A stretch of DNA of 64,000 bases from Arthrobacter sp. DNA4 (lineage in GTDB: Bacteria > Actinomycetota > Actinomycetes > Actinomycetales > Micrococcaceae), in assembly GCF_024362385.1 (NCBI RefSeq), contig NZ_CP101466.1:4278001-4342000 (forward strand), in the 5' to 3' direction. The notes under the pieces were generated by a model that made no database searches, was not told the DNA's origin, and saw nothing but the letters and a program-made list of their open reading frames with translations. Position numbers and translations under genes: made by a program. Shown here one piece after another: positions 1 through 15,916 of the stretch; within the stretch, counting starts at the first letter, position 1, and each line of letters starts with the position of its first letter.

Positions 1-2
1 CG

Positions 3-752
3 TCCCGGGTCACCAATGTCTCCATCGGGGACCCGCAGGAACGCCCGGGGAACCAGGTCATGGTGCCCATGGAATACACCATCGACGGCAGCCGGCTGCA
101 CACCGAATTCCTGCTGCAGAAGACCGGTACCGAGTGGCTGTTCTTCAACACATGGGCATTCGTCCCGTCACGGCTGCCCACCGTTGATATCACCGTGGTC
201 AACGGCAACGAGGCAGTGGTGAACGGCGTTCCCGTGAACATGCCCAACGGCCGCAATTCCTTCGCTGTGTTCTACCCCGGCGAGTATGAGGCCTCCCTGG
301 ATGGGCAGTACTTCTCGGCCCCCGCCACGCGCGCCACGGTCACCGCCAAGGACGCCCCGGTGGCGCCGCTGAACCTGCTGACCCAGGCCACGGACAAGCT
401 GAAGAACGATGTTGCCGCGAAGGTCAGGGAATTCCTGGACGGCTGCGCGGCCGAGGCCGTGAAGGAACAGAAGCTCCAGCCGGACTGCCCCTTCTATTAC
501 GCCAGCAACAACCGGGTCCAGGACGGCAGTATCCGCTGGACCGTCACCGAGTATCCGGGGGTATCAGTTGAGCCGTTCGACGGCCGGTGGGTAGTGTCGC
601 CGCTGGACGGCAAAGCCAAGGTTGAGGCACTCCAGCAGAACGCCTTCACCGGGGCCTGGTACCCGCTGGACGCCGAGGTGGACTTCAGCTTCACCACCCG
701 TCTGGACGTATCCGGTGACGCGGTCAAGGTCACACCTCAGCTGAGCTTCTAA
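3..752 (+). CDS. Hypothetical protein, C-terminal part (5' truncated by window edge)
   Basis: The reading frame is open from the first complete codon at base 3, so the true start lies outside the window; an internal ATG at 60 is not preceded by a clear ribosome-binding site. The visible 249 residues have no transmembrane segment and look beta-rich, with alternating short strands. Two cysteines (in DGCAAEAV and PDCPFYY) could form a disulfide, as expected of an extracytoplasmic domain. It resembles the C-terminal extracellular half of actinobacterial membrane-anchored hypothetical proteins, but that is inference and no function can be assigned. The gene ends at TAA 750-752 and faces the DUF559 gene convergently. 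Confidence 0.6.
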   Translation, partial: SRVTNVSIGDPQERPGNQVMVPMEYTIDGSRLHTEFLLQKTGTEWLFFNTWAFVPSRLPTVDITVVNGNEAVVNGVPVNMPNGRNSFAVFYPGEYEASLDGQYFSAPATRATVTAKDAPVAPLNLLTQATDKLKNDVAAKVREFLDGCAAEAVKEQKLQPDCPFYYASNNRVQDGSIRWTVTEYPGVSVEPFDGRWVVSPLDGKAKVEALQQNAFTGAWYPLDAEVDFSFTTRLDVSGDAVKVTPQLSF

Positions 753-776
753 CCCTGCCCCCCGCCGCGTGCTACA

Positions 777-791
777 GACTGGCCCAGTTTT
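777..791. repeat. Copy of a short ACTGGCCC[A/G]GTTTT repeat
   Basis: The sequence ACTGGCCCAGTTTTG lies between the two convergent genes ending at 752 and 822. Related copies occur on the other side of the DUF559 gene (about 1767-1780 and both arms of the 1794-1840 hairpin). GCCCAGTT at 782-789 is also repeated as its reverse complement AACTGGGC at 842-849, just inside the end of the DUF559 gene. The repeat may be a small palindromic intergenic element used as a terminator. Confidence 0.5.
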
Positions 792-821
792 GAAGCAATT
801 CCGGCCGTGTTCTTCACTGTC

Positions 822-1691
822 CTAGACCCAATCCAGCCGAGAACTGGGCTGGTTTGGCTGTGGCCACCGCAGTGAGCCCCGGGCCAGCACCTCCCGGACC
901 TGCGCCAGGACGGATTCAGGCGCATGAACCACGTCATCGTAAAAGAACCTGAGTACAGGCAGTCCGTGGCGCACCGCCTGGTTGTCCCTGCGGCGGTCCT
1001 TTTTGAATTGCCGGGGTTCCAGATGAAAAGCGAGCCCGTCGATTTCCACGATCAGGAAACCCTCCAGCAGGAAGTCGACCCGGCCGATGCCGTCAATCCA
1101 CACCTGCGTCTCGGTGGCTATGCCGGCTTCCCTGAACAGCACCCTGGCCAAGGTTTCCAGGAGGGAGTCCGCACCGCGTTCAACCTTGGACACAACGTTC
1201 CGTGCCTTGCCGGATCGGTTGCCGTTCAGATGGCGGAACAGGAAGGACGGCTCAATGTCCCCGCGGTTGTAGGCGCACTCCACCATGACCAGCGACTCGA
1301 GTTCAGGCAGGCACAGCAGCGCGTGAAGCAGGACGTCGGGCAGTGCGGCAAGGGTCCGATGACGAGGCTGCTGTGTCAACGGAAGTCGGTGGCTGACACA
1401 GCGGACTGCGCTCCTCCCGTTGGTCTGCCAGTAGTGGGGCCGCGGCGGGGGTTGAAGCTGCCAGAGACTGTACTGCCGGGCGGCGGATGCACATGTCAGG
1501 AGGCTCCGGGCTCGCCCTGCGGCCACTAGGTCCGTTTCAGCGCCCGCAACGGCCAGCAACCCTCGCTCCAGCCGCACCATGCGGCCACTGCGGATTGCCC
1601 GGCGAATGTCCGTATCCGTCCCACCGGCGGCAACCACATCACGCCGCAGCAGCACGCCTCCAGCCGATTTGAGGATTTCGGTGGGGTCCAT
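822..1691 (-). CDS. DUF559 domain protein (Vsr-like PD-(D/E)XK fold), AbiEi-like N-terminus
   Basis: A 289-residue protein. The first roughly 70 residues resemble the winged-helix, AbiEi-like N-terminus of many actinobacterial DUF559 proteins. The C-terminal domain (about 190-275) has the motif GRVDFLLEGFLIVEIDG, a D...E.DG arrangement typical of the DUF559/Vsr-like endonuclease fold, followed by a basic KKDRRRDN helix and LPVLRFFYDDV. The family is predicted to be nuclease-like, but its biological role is generally unknown; toxin, defence or repair roles have been proposed. The start is the ATG at 1691-1689. The gene stands alone, convergent with the upstream hypothetical and flanked on both sides by ACTGGCCC-type repeats, so it could be a small accessory insertion. 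Confidence 0.75.
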   Translation of the reverse strand: MDPTEILKSAGGVLLRRDVVAAGGTDTDIRRAIRSGRMVRLERGLLAVAGAETDLVAAGRARSLLTCASAARQYSLWQLQPPPRPHYWQTNGRSAVRCVSHRLPLTQQPRHRTLAALPDVLLHALLCLPELESLVMVECAYNRGDIEPSFLFRHLNGNRSGKARNVVSKVERGADSLLETLARVLFREAGIATETQVWIDGIGRVDFLLEGFLIVEIDGLAFHLEPRQFKKDRRRDNQAVRHGLPVLRFFYDDVVHAPESVLAQVREVLARGSLRWPQPNQPSSRLDWV

Positions 1692-1793
1692 CAGGCCACA
1701 ATGTCTGCTCCGCGTGGCTAGCGGCAGGGATCACCGGCGCCATGTGGACAAACGAGCTCTCAGAATGGCCCAGTTTTCGGGCTGCTGGAACAG

Positions 1794-1840
1794 AACTGGC
1801 CCGGTTTTCAGGCTTCAACAGTCTGAAAACCGGGCCAGTT
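1794..1840 (-). terminator. Perfect 18-bp inverted repeat, probable terminator of the thioredoxin-NHL operon
   Basis: AACTGGCCCGGTTTTCAG (1794-1811) and its exact reverse complement (1823-1840) form an 18-bp stem with an 11-nt loop. It begins 19 bases past the stop codon of the minus-strand thioredoxin-NHL gene. There is no long U-tract, as is usual for actinobacterial intrinsic terminators. A related half-copy (GGCCCAGTTTTCGGG) lies directly adjacent at about 1768-1782. Confidence 0.7.
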
Positions 1841-1859
1841 TGGCCGGACCTTCGCCGGG

Positions 1860-3878
1860 TCAGTCCATCCCGCGGAGGTCCAGGACCAGTTCGGTGTCGC
1901 CGTCGGCCTGCAGGACCACGGGGATGCCCCAGTCCTGCTGGTAGAGGTGGCAGGCGGCGTGGTCCGGGATCTCGCCGTCCTCGGTCTCGGGGCCGTCGCA
2001 GGCCGCGGCGCGGGCGGTAATGTGCAGCACGCCCTCGGGAACGTCCGCAGACAGCTCCAGGGTGCGGAGGAGGCCCACCGAGGTGCCGCCGCCGGCCACC
2101 AGCAGCTCGGGCGGCGTGGAGGAGATCTTCAGCTGCGTGGGATCGCCCCAGCGGTCATCGAGCTTCTGCCCGGTGGGAGCCGTGAAGCGCACGGTCAGGT
2201 CCAGCGTGCCGGGCGCCACGGGGCTCTTGGGCCGCTGGGTCTGGGACGCACCCTCATCCACCTGTTGCGCTTCCTTGGGGATGGGCACGTACACCAGCTG
2301 GTGCTTGTTGGCCTCGACCACCACCAGGAGGGGCTCGGAACCGGCGGACTGGGTGTGGTCCACAATCACGTCGGACGGCTCGGCAAGCCCACGGGCCAGC
2401 GTGGACACGGTACCGGTCGCGGGGTCGTAGCGGCGTACGGCTCCGTTGTAGGTGTCAGCGATCGCCACGGAGCCGTCGGGCAGGACGGTCACACCAAGCG
2501 GGTGCTGAAGGCGGGCTTCGGCGGCGGGTCCGTCGCGGAAGCCGAAGTCGAACAGGCCCTTGCCCACGGCGGACTCCACGGTGATGGAGGCATCGTCGGC
2601 AATGACCAGCTTGCGGAGCGCCGAGGTCTCGGAATCCGCCACCCAGATGTTGCCGTCCGCATCCTCGGCCAGGCCGGAGGACTGGGCGAACCAGGACTCG
2701 TGGGCGGGACCGTCGAGGAGCCCTTCCAAGCCGTTGCCGGCGATGATCGACACGGCGCCGGTGACGGGGTCGAAGCTGAAGATCTGGTGCGTGCCGGCCA
2801 TGGCCACCACCACCGCGTTGAGCTTGCGCGACCATACAACATCCCACGGCGAGCTCAGCGCAACATCCAGCGGGTCAGTGCCCAGCGAGCCACTGAAGCC
2901 GGCGCCTTCCTCGTCCACACGCGCCGGGCCGGTTTCCAGCAGGCGCTGGATGCCGTTGCCCGCCAGGGTGGAGGCCTTGCCGTCCGTGAGCGACAGTCCA
3001 CGCAGGCGGTGGTTGACCGAGTCGGCAATCACGACGTCGTACCCCGCCTTGGCTGCCACGTCTTCCGGGAGCAGGACCAGGCCCTGGGGCTCGTTGAACT
3101 GGGCGCTGGCGGTGTCCCCCGCGGCGGGTCCGTCAGCGTAGCCCTTGGTGCCCGAACCGAAGGTGGCCAGCACGGTTTCGAAGTCGGTGCCGAGTTCCAC
3201 CAGGCGGTGGTGGCCGGTGTCGGTGACCAGCCAGGAACCCTTCTCCGCAGCAACGGAAGCCGCGGCACCTGCCGACGTGCCGCCGTCGGCCGTTCCAGCC
3301 GTGGACCCGCGTCCCGGCGGGAGGAAGAGTGCCTTGCCGGGGAAACGCAACGTGCCGGACGTTGCCTCGGGTGCCACGTACGGGCCGGAGCCGCGGTGCA
3401 GGGTGCCCTTGGCCTCGTGCTCGGCGATCAGTTCGGGGAGCAGCACCGCGAGTCCGTCCGCGTGGCCTTCGCCGGAAAGGTGCGCCACGATGTAGCCCTC
3501 AGGGTCGATGACCACCAGGGTGGGCCAGGCACGGGCGGTGTACGCCTTCCAGGTGTCCAGCTCGGGGTCGTCCAGGACAGGGTGGTGGATCTCGTAGCGC
3601 TCCACGGCTGCCGCCAGCGCCACCGGGTCCGCCTCGTGTTCAAACTTGGGCGAGTGGACTCCCACGGTGACCAGCACGTCCGAGTACTGCTGCTCGAGCG
3701 GGCGCAGCTCATCGAGGACGTGCAGGCAGTTGATGCAGCAGAAGGTCCAGAAATCGAGGAGCACGATCTTGCCGCGCAGGGCTTCGAGGTCCAGGGACTT
3801 GCCACCGGTGTTCAGCCAGTTGCGGCCCACCAGTTCGGAGGCCCGGACCCGGGCATGGGTGCGTACGGTTTCGCTCAT
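1860..3878 (-). CDS. Thioredoxin-like domain / NHL-repeat protein (NHLRC2-like)
   Basis: A 672-residue protein. Residues about 20-160 form a TlpA/thioredoxin-like domain with the redox motif FWTFCCINC (C48-I-N-C51). A Thr/Gly/Ala-rich stretch near 200 leads to a long beta-propeller of NHL-type repeats (recurring patterns such as DVVIADSVNHRLR, NIWVADSETSALRKL, SVAIADTYNGAVRRY). A C-terminal beta domain follows. There is no signal peptide, so it is likely cytosolic. This architecture matches NHLRC2 of animals and its bacterial relatives, whose substrates are poorly known. The ATG overlaps the TGA of the upstream CopD-CtaG gene by one base (TGATG), so translation is coupled. The pairing suggests a role in redox or copper-related respiratory assembly, which is inference. 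Confidence 0.85.
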   Translation of the reverse strand: MSETVRTHARVRASELVGRNWLNTGGKSLDLEALRGKIVLLDFWTFCCINCLHVLDELRPLEQQYSDVLVTVGVHSPKFEHEADPVALAAAVERYEIHHPVLDDPELDTWKAYTARAWPTLVVIDPEGYIVAHLSGEGHADGLAVLLPELIAEHEAKGTLHRGSGPYVAPEATSGTLRFPGKALFLPPGRGSTAGTADGGTSAGAAASVAAEKGSWLVTDTGHHRLVELGTDFETVLATFGSGTKGYADGPAAGDTASAQFNEPQGLVLLPEDVAAKAGYDVVIADSVNHRLRGLSLTDGKASTLAGNGIQRLLETGPARVDEEGAGFSGSLGTDPLDVALSSPWDVVWSRKLNAVVVAMAGTHQIFSFDPVTGAVSIIAGNGLEGLLDGPAHESWFAQSSGLAEDADGNIWVADSETSALRKLVIADDASITVESAVGKGLFDFGFRDGPAAEARLQHPLGVTVLPDGSVAIADTYNGAVRRYDPATGTVSTLARGLAEPSDVIVDHTQSAGSEPLLVVVEANKHQLVYVPIPKEAQQVDEGASQTQRPKSPVAPGTLDLTVRFTAPTGQKLDDRWGDPTQLKISSTPPELLVAGGGTSVGLLRTLELSADVPEGVLHITARAAACDGPETEDGEIPDHAACHLYQQDWGIPVVLQADGDTELVLDLRGMD

Positions 3879-6049
3879 CAGCGTCCTTCCAGCTTGTTGC
3901 GTTCAGCCAGCTTGGCGTCGCGTTCGGCCAACTTGGCAAACATATCGTTGTAAGCGGTCAGATCGGCGTCGTTATTCCTGTCCGCCGCTCGGTCCACCCG
4001 TTTGGTCTCCCGCTGGTCCGACCTGGACCACATGACGGCGACGCCGATCGCCACCAGGAGCGTGGGCACCTCGCCGATGCCCCAGGCCACCGCGCCACCG
4101 GCCTGCTGGTCCAAAAGGGCCGACGGCCCCCAGGTACGGCCCAGGTTGCCGAAGTAGTCCGCTGCCATCAGGCCTGTGCCGCCCATGATGGACACACCGA
4201 AGAAGGCATGGAAGCCCATGGTGGCCAGGAGGAGCAGCAGCCGCATGGGGTACGGGGCCCGGCGCGGCAGCGGATCCGTGCCGATCATGCTTAGCACGAA
4301 GATGTATCCGGTGAGCAGGAAGTGCAGGTTCATCAGTTCGTGGCCCACGTGCTCGCGCATGGCGAAGCCGAACAGGTCCGAGTAGTAGAACAGGATGATG
4401 GAGCCGGCAAAGTTCGCAGCCGCGAACAGCGGGTGGGTGACCAGCTGCGAGAACTTCGAGTGCACGAAGACCAGGATCCACTCGCGGGAGCCGCGGGAGC
4501 CGTCCCCGCGGGCGGGCAGGGCACGCAGGGCCAGGGTCACCGGCGCGCCCAGCACCAGGAAGATCGGGGCCACCATGGTCAGCGCCATATGGTCCACCAT
4601 GTGCGCGGAGAACAGGATGCGGCCATAGACCGACGGCGGCCCGGACGTGATGTACGTCAGCACCACCAGGCCGATGACCCAGTTCACGGACCGGAACCAC
4701 TGCCAGGAGTCTCCGCGCCGGCGGACCTTGGCAACGCCCAGGAAGTAGGTGACCAGGCCGAAGAGGGCCACGCCGACCCAGATCCAGTCCAGGCGCCACT
4801 CGGTGAGCCAGCGTTCCGGGGTGAGCTCAGGCGGCAGCTCGTAACCGCTGAGGATGAAGGCCGGTGAGGCGTTGGGCGCCAGCTCCGTCGGCTGCGGCGG
4901 GGCTGAACGGCCCAGGGCCACGGCGATGCCGGACGTCGCGCCCATGATCAGCAGCTCCGCCAGGACCAATTGCCACAGCACCCGCCGTGAAGACATGGTG
5001 GCCCCCTTGCGGCCCAGCTGCGGGATGACCCACTGCCGGTGCATGAAGCCGATGCCGCCGAGGACCACTGCCGCTGCCGTCTTGGCCAGGATCAGCTGCC
5101 CGTAGGCGGAGCCGAAGAGATCCGACCAGCTGGTGACGCGGATGCTGGCGTTGATGATTCCGGAGGCGAAGACCAGGACAAAAGCGAAGCCGGCCAGGGT
5201 GGAGAAGCGGCGCAGCGTGGGCTCGGTGATGTCTGTTGTTGCCCCCGGCTTGCTGCCTGTCAGGATCCCGGACAGCAGGGCGAGGATGATGATGCCGCCC
5301 ACCCAGGTGCTGACCCCCACGAGGTGCAGGCCGAGGGAGTTGATGGCGCCCTCATGGTCCGACGAGCTGGAGGAGTGGCCGATCAGGGCCGTGGGCACCA
5401 GGCCGATGAGGGCCAGGATGAGGGTCAGGGCCAGGCCGCCGAGGGACCGGACGCCGAACAGGGCGGTTGTCACCACTGCGGCAATGATGGTGACGGCGAG
5501 CCAGGCCCGGCCCGTATCGATGTCCGTCATGAAATAGACCAGGGCCTGCGTGAAGGCGGGGTCGCCGGACAGCCCCTGACCGGCCACGTCGGCGTAGGTG
5601 AGCACCAGGACCGCGATGGCGGACAAGGTCCACACTGCGCCCGCAGCGGCAGCCACAGCCAGCGCGCGGGTGAACGCGGGATGTTCGGGCGCCTCGCTGC
5701 CGGCGGGAGTCTCCCGGTCCCGGCCACGTGCGTTTAGGTTCTTAAGGTTCTTCGGGAGGATGCCGACGGCGAAGATCAGGCCGCCAATAACAGTCGCCAG
5801 GGACACGTTGTGGATGGCCTTGCTGATGGGCAGCCCCCAGCGGACCAGGGCTCCCGGATCGGCGACGCTGCGGGCCGCTGCTGCACCGGAGAAGATCAGT
5901 GCTGCTGCGAGGCCCAGGAAGAGAGCCGCCAGGCCTGCCAGCTGCCAGGGCACCGGGATCCCCCGGTTTCCGGCGTCCCGGACCGCAGCTCCCTTGCCAG
6001 GACTGGTCTGGGGCGGGGTGGAACGTGGTTTTGCGGCAGAAGACACCAT
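3878..6049 (-). CDS. CopD-CtaG fusion: copper uptake / cytochrome c oxidase assembly membrane protein
   Basis: A 723-residue polytopic membrane protein. The N-terminal half (about 30-400) is a CopD-like copper transport domain with many hydrophobic helices and the NSLGLHLVGVSTWVGG histidine/tryptophan signature. The C-terminal half (about 420-690) is a CtaG-type (caa3_CtaG) domain with the ILFSAHMVDHMALTMVAPIFLVLGAP motif and LMNLHFLLTGYIF, whose conserved His residues are thought to bind copper. Such fusions are common in Actinobacteria and are implicated in copper delivery to the oxidase CuB site. The tail is charged and coiled-coil-like. It is the first gene of a two-gene operon with the thioredoxin-NHL protein. 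Confidence 0.88.
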   Translation of the reverse strand: MVSSAAKPRSTPPQTSPGKGAAVRDAGNRGIPVPWQLAGLAALFLGLAAALIFSGAAAARSVADPGALVRWGLPISKAIHNVSLATVIGGLIFAVGILPKNLKNLNARGRDRETPAGSEAPEHPAFTRALAVAAAAGAVWTLSAIAVLVLTYADVAGQGLSGDPAFTQALVYFMTDIDTGRAWLAVTIIAAVVTTALFGVRSLGGLALTLILALIGLVPTALIGHSSSSSDHEGAINSLGLHLVGVSTWVGGIIILALLSGILTGSKPGATTDITEPTLRRFSTLAGFAFVLVFASGIINASIRVTSWSDLFGSAYGQLILAKTAAAVVLGGIGFMHRQWVIPQLGRKGATMSSRRVLWQLVLAELLIMGATSGIAVALGRSAPPQPTELAPNASPAFILSGYELPPELTPERWLTEWRLDWIWVGVALFGLVTYFLGVAKVRRRGDSWQWFRSVNWVIGLVVLTYITSGPPSVYGRILFSAHMVDHMALTMVAPIFLVLGAPVTLALRALPARGDGSRGSREWILVFVHSKFSQLVTHPLFAAANFAGSIILFYYSDLFGFAMREHVGHELMNLHFLLTGYIFVLSMIGTDPLPRRAPYPMRLLLLLATMGFHAFFGVSIMGGTGLMAADYFGNLGRTWGPSALLDQQAGGAVAWGIGEVPTLLVAIGVAVMWSRSDQRETKRVDRAADRNNDADLTAYNDMFAKLAERDAKLAERNKLEGR

Positions 6050-6098
6050 TCCATTGTCCGCTACGCCTGCCCGGGCAGCGAATCCGGGTTAAACGCCA

Positions 6099-6129
6099 AG
6101 GAGCGGCAACCCGTGGGGTTGCCGCTCCT
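6099..6129. terminator. Hairpin terminator between hup and the CopD-CtaG gene
   Basis: AGGAGCGGCAACCC (6099-6112) pairs perfectly with GGGTTGCCGCTCCT (6116-6129) across a 3-nt loop. It lies 35 bases past the hup stop on the minus strand and upstream of the next minus-strand gene. It is the same GC-rich, loop-tight type as the terminator after rpsN. Confidence 0.8.
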
Positions 6130-6164
6130 GTTCCAGCCGGCTGCATGCCGGCCGGGAATAAGCT

Positions 6165-6449
6165 CTACTTCTTGGAGACTGCAGCCTTCAGCTTGGAGCC
6201 GGCGGTCAGCTTGACGCTGTGGCCTGCTGCAATCTGGATGGTTTCGCCGGTCTGCGGGTTGCGGCCGGTGCGGGCTGCACGGTCGGTACGCTCGACGGCG
6301 AGCCAGCCCGGGATGGTGATCTTCTCGCCGGCGGCGACAGAAGTCTCGAAAACCTCGAACAGTGCGTCGAGGACGGAGTTGACGGCAGCCTGGCTGGTGC
6401 CGGCCTTGCCAGCTACCTCTGCAACAAGTTCACTACGGTTCTTAGCCAT
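6165..6449 (-). CDS. hup: HU family DNA-binding protein
   Basis: A 94-residue HU-type histone-like protein that binds and bends DNA as a dimer and compacts the nucleoid. The N-terminus MAKNRSELVAEVAGKAG, the beta-arm region with GRNPQTGETIQIAA, and the basic C-terminal KLTAGSKLKAAVSKK are family hallmarks. The frame extends further upstream, but the ATG at 6449 is chosen because AGGAGG sits 6 bases before it and MAKNRSE is the canonical start. It is monocistronic, with a hairpin terminator downstream. Confidence 0.95.
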   Translation of the reverse strand: MAKNRSELVAEVAGKAGTSQAAVNSVLDALFEVFETSVAAGEKITIPGWLAVERTDRAARTGRNPQTGETIQIAAGHSVKLTAGSKLKAAVSKK

Positions 6450-6758
6450 TGATGTCCTCCTGGACGGTTCTGATTCTGGAGCCTGCACACGGCATGCGCG
6501 CAGGCCACTGTTCGAAAACTTACCAGCTTGGACGGTTCCGGGCCGCAAATTCCGCGTGTTTCCGCCATTTTTTGAGGTTAATCACCGATTCTTCGGGCCT
6601 TTTCACCCTCCTCAACCCATCACGGGCATGCCGCAGCCCCGCGGGCCACGCTTGGCTGACAGGTACGTACGACGGAGGCCGACACGTCCCAGCCACCGCC
6701 CGCCAGGGTGCATGGCCGGAAGGCCCGCAGCGCGTGTTGTTTTGTTTGTTAAATGTGG
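6450..6758. other. Intergenic region between rrn terminator and hup
   Basis: About 300 bases without a supported gene. The hup-proximal part (about 6460-6600) must hold the hup promoter on the minus strand; no convincing -35/-10 pair was picked out. The near-identical rrn repeat begins at about 6736. Confidence 0.5.
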
Positions 6759-6759
6759 G

Positions 6760-6787
6760 AGGCCCCAACCGTGTGTGGTTGGGGCCT
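6760..6787 (-). terminator. Terminator of rRNA operon 1
   Basis: AGGCCCCAACC (6760-6770) and GGTTGGGGCCT (6777-6787) form an 11-bp perfect stem with a 6-nt loop just past the 5S 3' end. In the transcript it is followed by ACAUUUAACAAAC rather than a U-tract. It is duplicated exactly in operon 2. Confidence 0.85.
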
Positions 6788-6800
6788 CGACCATGAATGA

Positions 6801-6920
6801 TGTTCCGGCGGTGACCTACTCTCCCACACCCTCCCGGGTGCAGTACCATCGGCGCTGTGGGTCTTAGCTTCCGGGTTCGGAATGGGACCGGGCGTTTCCC
6901 CCACGCTATGACCGCCGTAA
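6801..6920 (-). rRNA. rrf: 5S ribosomal RNA, copy 1
   Basis: The minus strand reads TTACGGCGGTCATAGCGTGG at the 5' end, contains CCCATTCCGAACCCGG and ends GGTCACCGCCGGAACA. The terminal ACGGCGGTC/GGTCACCGCC-type helix closes the molecule. The length of about 117-120 nt fits. It is identical to copy 2; ends are good to a few bases. Confidence 0.95.
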
Positions 6921-7019
6921 CCCTTGTACCCGAACCCCTGGGGGTTGGGAAATCTGTGGTTACAACATGTGGTGTTGTATTCAGTTGTGTTGGTTCCGTG
7001 TGCCAATGCCCCGTGTTGG

Positions 7020-7052
7020 GGGGTTGTTGGTTGGGAACCACATAGTGGACGC
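7020..7052 (-). other. 3' strand of the 23S precursor processing stem, operon 1
   Basis: This segment is the near-exact reverse complement of 10322-10354, on the far side of 23S: shared core CACATAGTGGACGC versus GCGTCCACTATGT, then AACAACCCC versus GGGGTTGTT. In the transcript the two flanks pair and close a long stalk around 23S, the normal RNase III-type processing site. It is conserved in operon 2 at 17307-17339. Confidence 0.7.
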
Positions 7053-7078
7053 AAGCAGAATTTTGTATGTATCTGTGT

Positions 7079-12235
<5,157 letters not shown>

Positions 12236-12468
12236 GTAAAACAGACACAACCAAAACCACCGGAAATAACGGCGACAAAGGCTGCACAAAATTTGAAACC
12301 AGCTAAAAACACCAAACCACACCACAGGGGCGGCACGATTCGGCAAATTCAACCAATTACATACATAATCGGTATCAACAAACTTGGCACACTATTGAGT
12401 TCTCAAACAACAGACACACCCGGCACCACCCAAACCAACGTTCAGGATCGCTCCGGAGCAACTTTCCA
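12236..12468 (-). promoter_or_regulatory. rRNA operon 1 leader with BoxA-like antitermination motif
   Basis: Minus-strand leader between promoter P2 and 16S. It contains TGTTGTTTGAGAACTCAATA (complement at about 12393-12412), the conserved actinobacterial BoxA/nut-type sequence seen in rrn leaders, and no coding frame. It is essentially identical in operon 2. Confidence 0.7.
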
Positions 12469-12497
12469 AACTTACCCGATCCCACAATCCGAGTCAA
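12469..12497 (-). promoter_or_regulatory. rrn operon 1 promoter P2
   Basis: On the minus strand, TTGACT (12497-12492) is separated by exactly 17 bases from TAAGTT (12474-12469). It lies in the conserved part of the leader about 235 bases upstream of 16S. The same elements occur at 22786-22758. Confidence 0.7.
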
Positions 12498-12636
12498 ATC
12501 CATCTTCCAGGACCCACACCGAATCGAAGACCGCCCCCACCCAGCAACAGCACGCATAAAAGCGAACCATTTTCCAGGCCGTTCAAAAAAGGGGGTTGGC
12601 CGCTATTTTTCCGCTTCAGCGGCGGCGACTCAGAAA

Positions 12637-12665
12637 ACAATACCCGCACACAACCCCCACCGCAA
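12637..12665 (-). promoter_or_regulatory. rrn operon 1 promoter P1
   Basis: On the minus strand, TTGCGG (12665-12660), 17 bases, then TATTGT (12642-12637). The surrounding sequence has diverged between the two operons, yet both hexamers, the 17-base spacing and the following TTTCT.AGTCGCC are kept, which supports function. Confidence 0.65.
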
Positions 12666-12733
12666 ATCGGGCTAAACCGGGCCGCACGGGCCACCCTAAA
12701 CCCCGGAATGACGCGGTTTTTCGCTGCCCAGGC

Positions 12734-12749
12734 AGGGGCTTTCGCCCCT
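12734..12749 (-). terminator. Hairpin downstream of beta-galactosidase gene
   Basis: AGGGGC-GAAA-GCCCCT on the minus strand: a perfect 6-bp stem with a GAAA tetraloop, 33 bases past the lacZ stop and upstream of rrn promoter P1. It is a plausible terminator keeping lac transcription out of rrn. Confidence 0.5.
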
Positions 12750-12781
12750 CTTGCGTCAGTTGGCCGCCTTTATGGAGTGGC

Positions 12782-15870
<3,089 letters not shown>

Positions 15871-15916
15871 GTGCTGCAGAAGAAGCCTAGCCTGTCCATT
15901 TCCATTTGAGTAGGGC

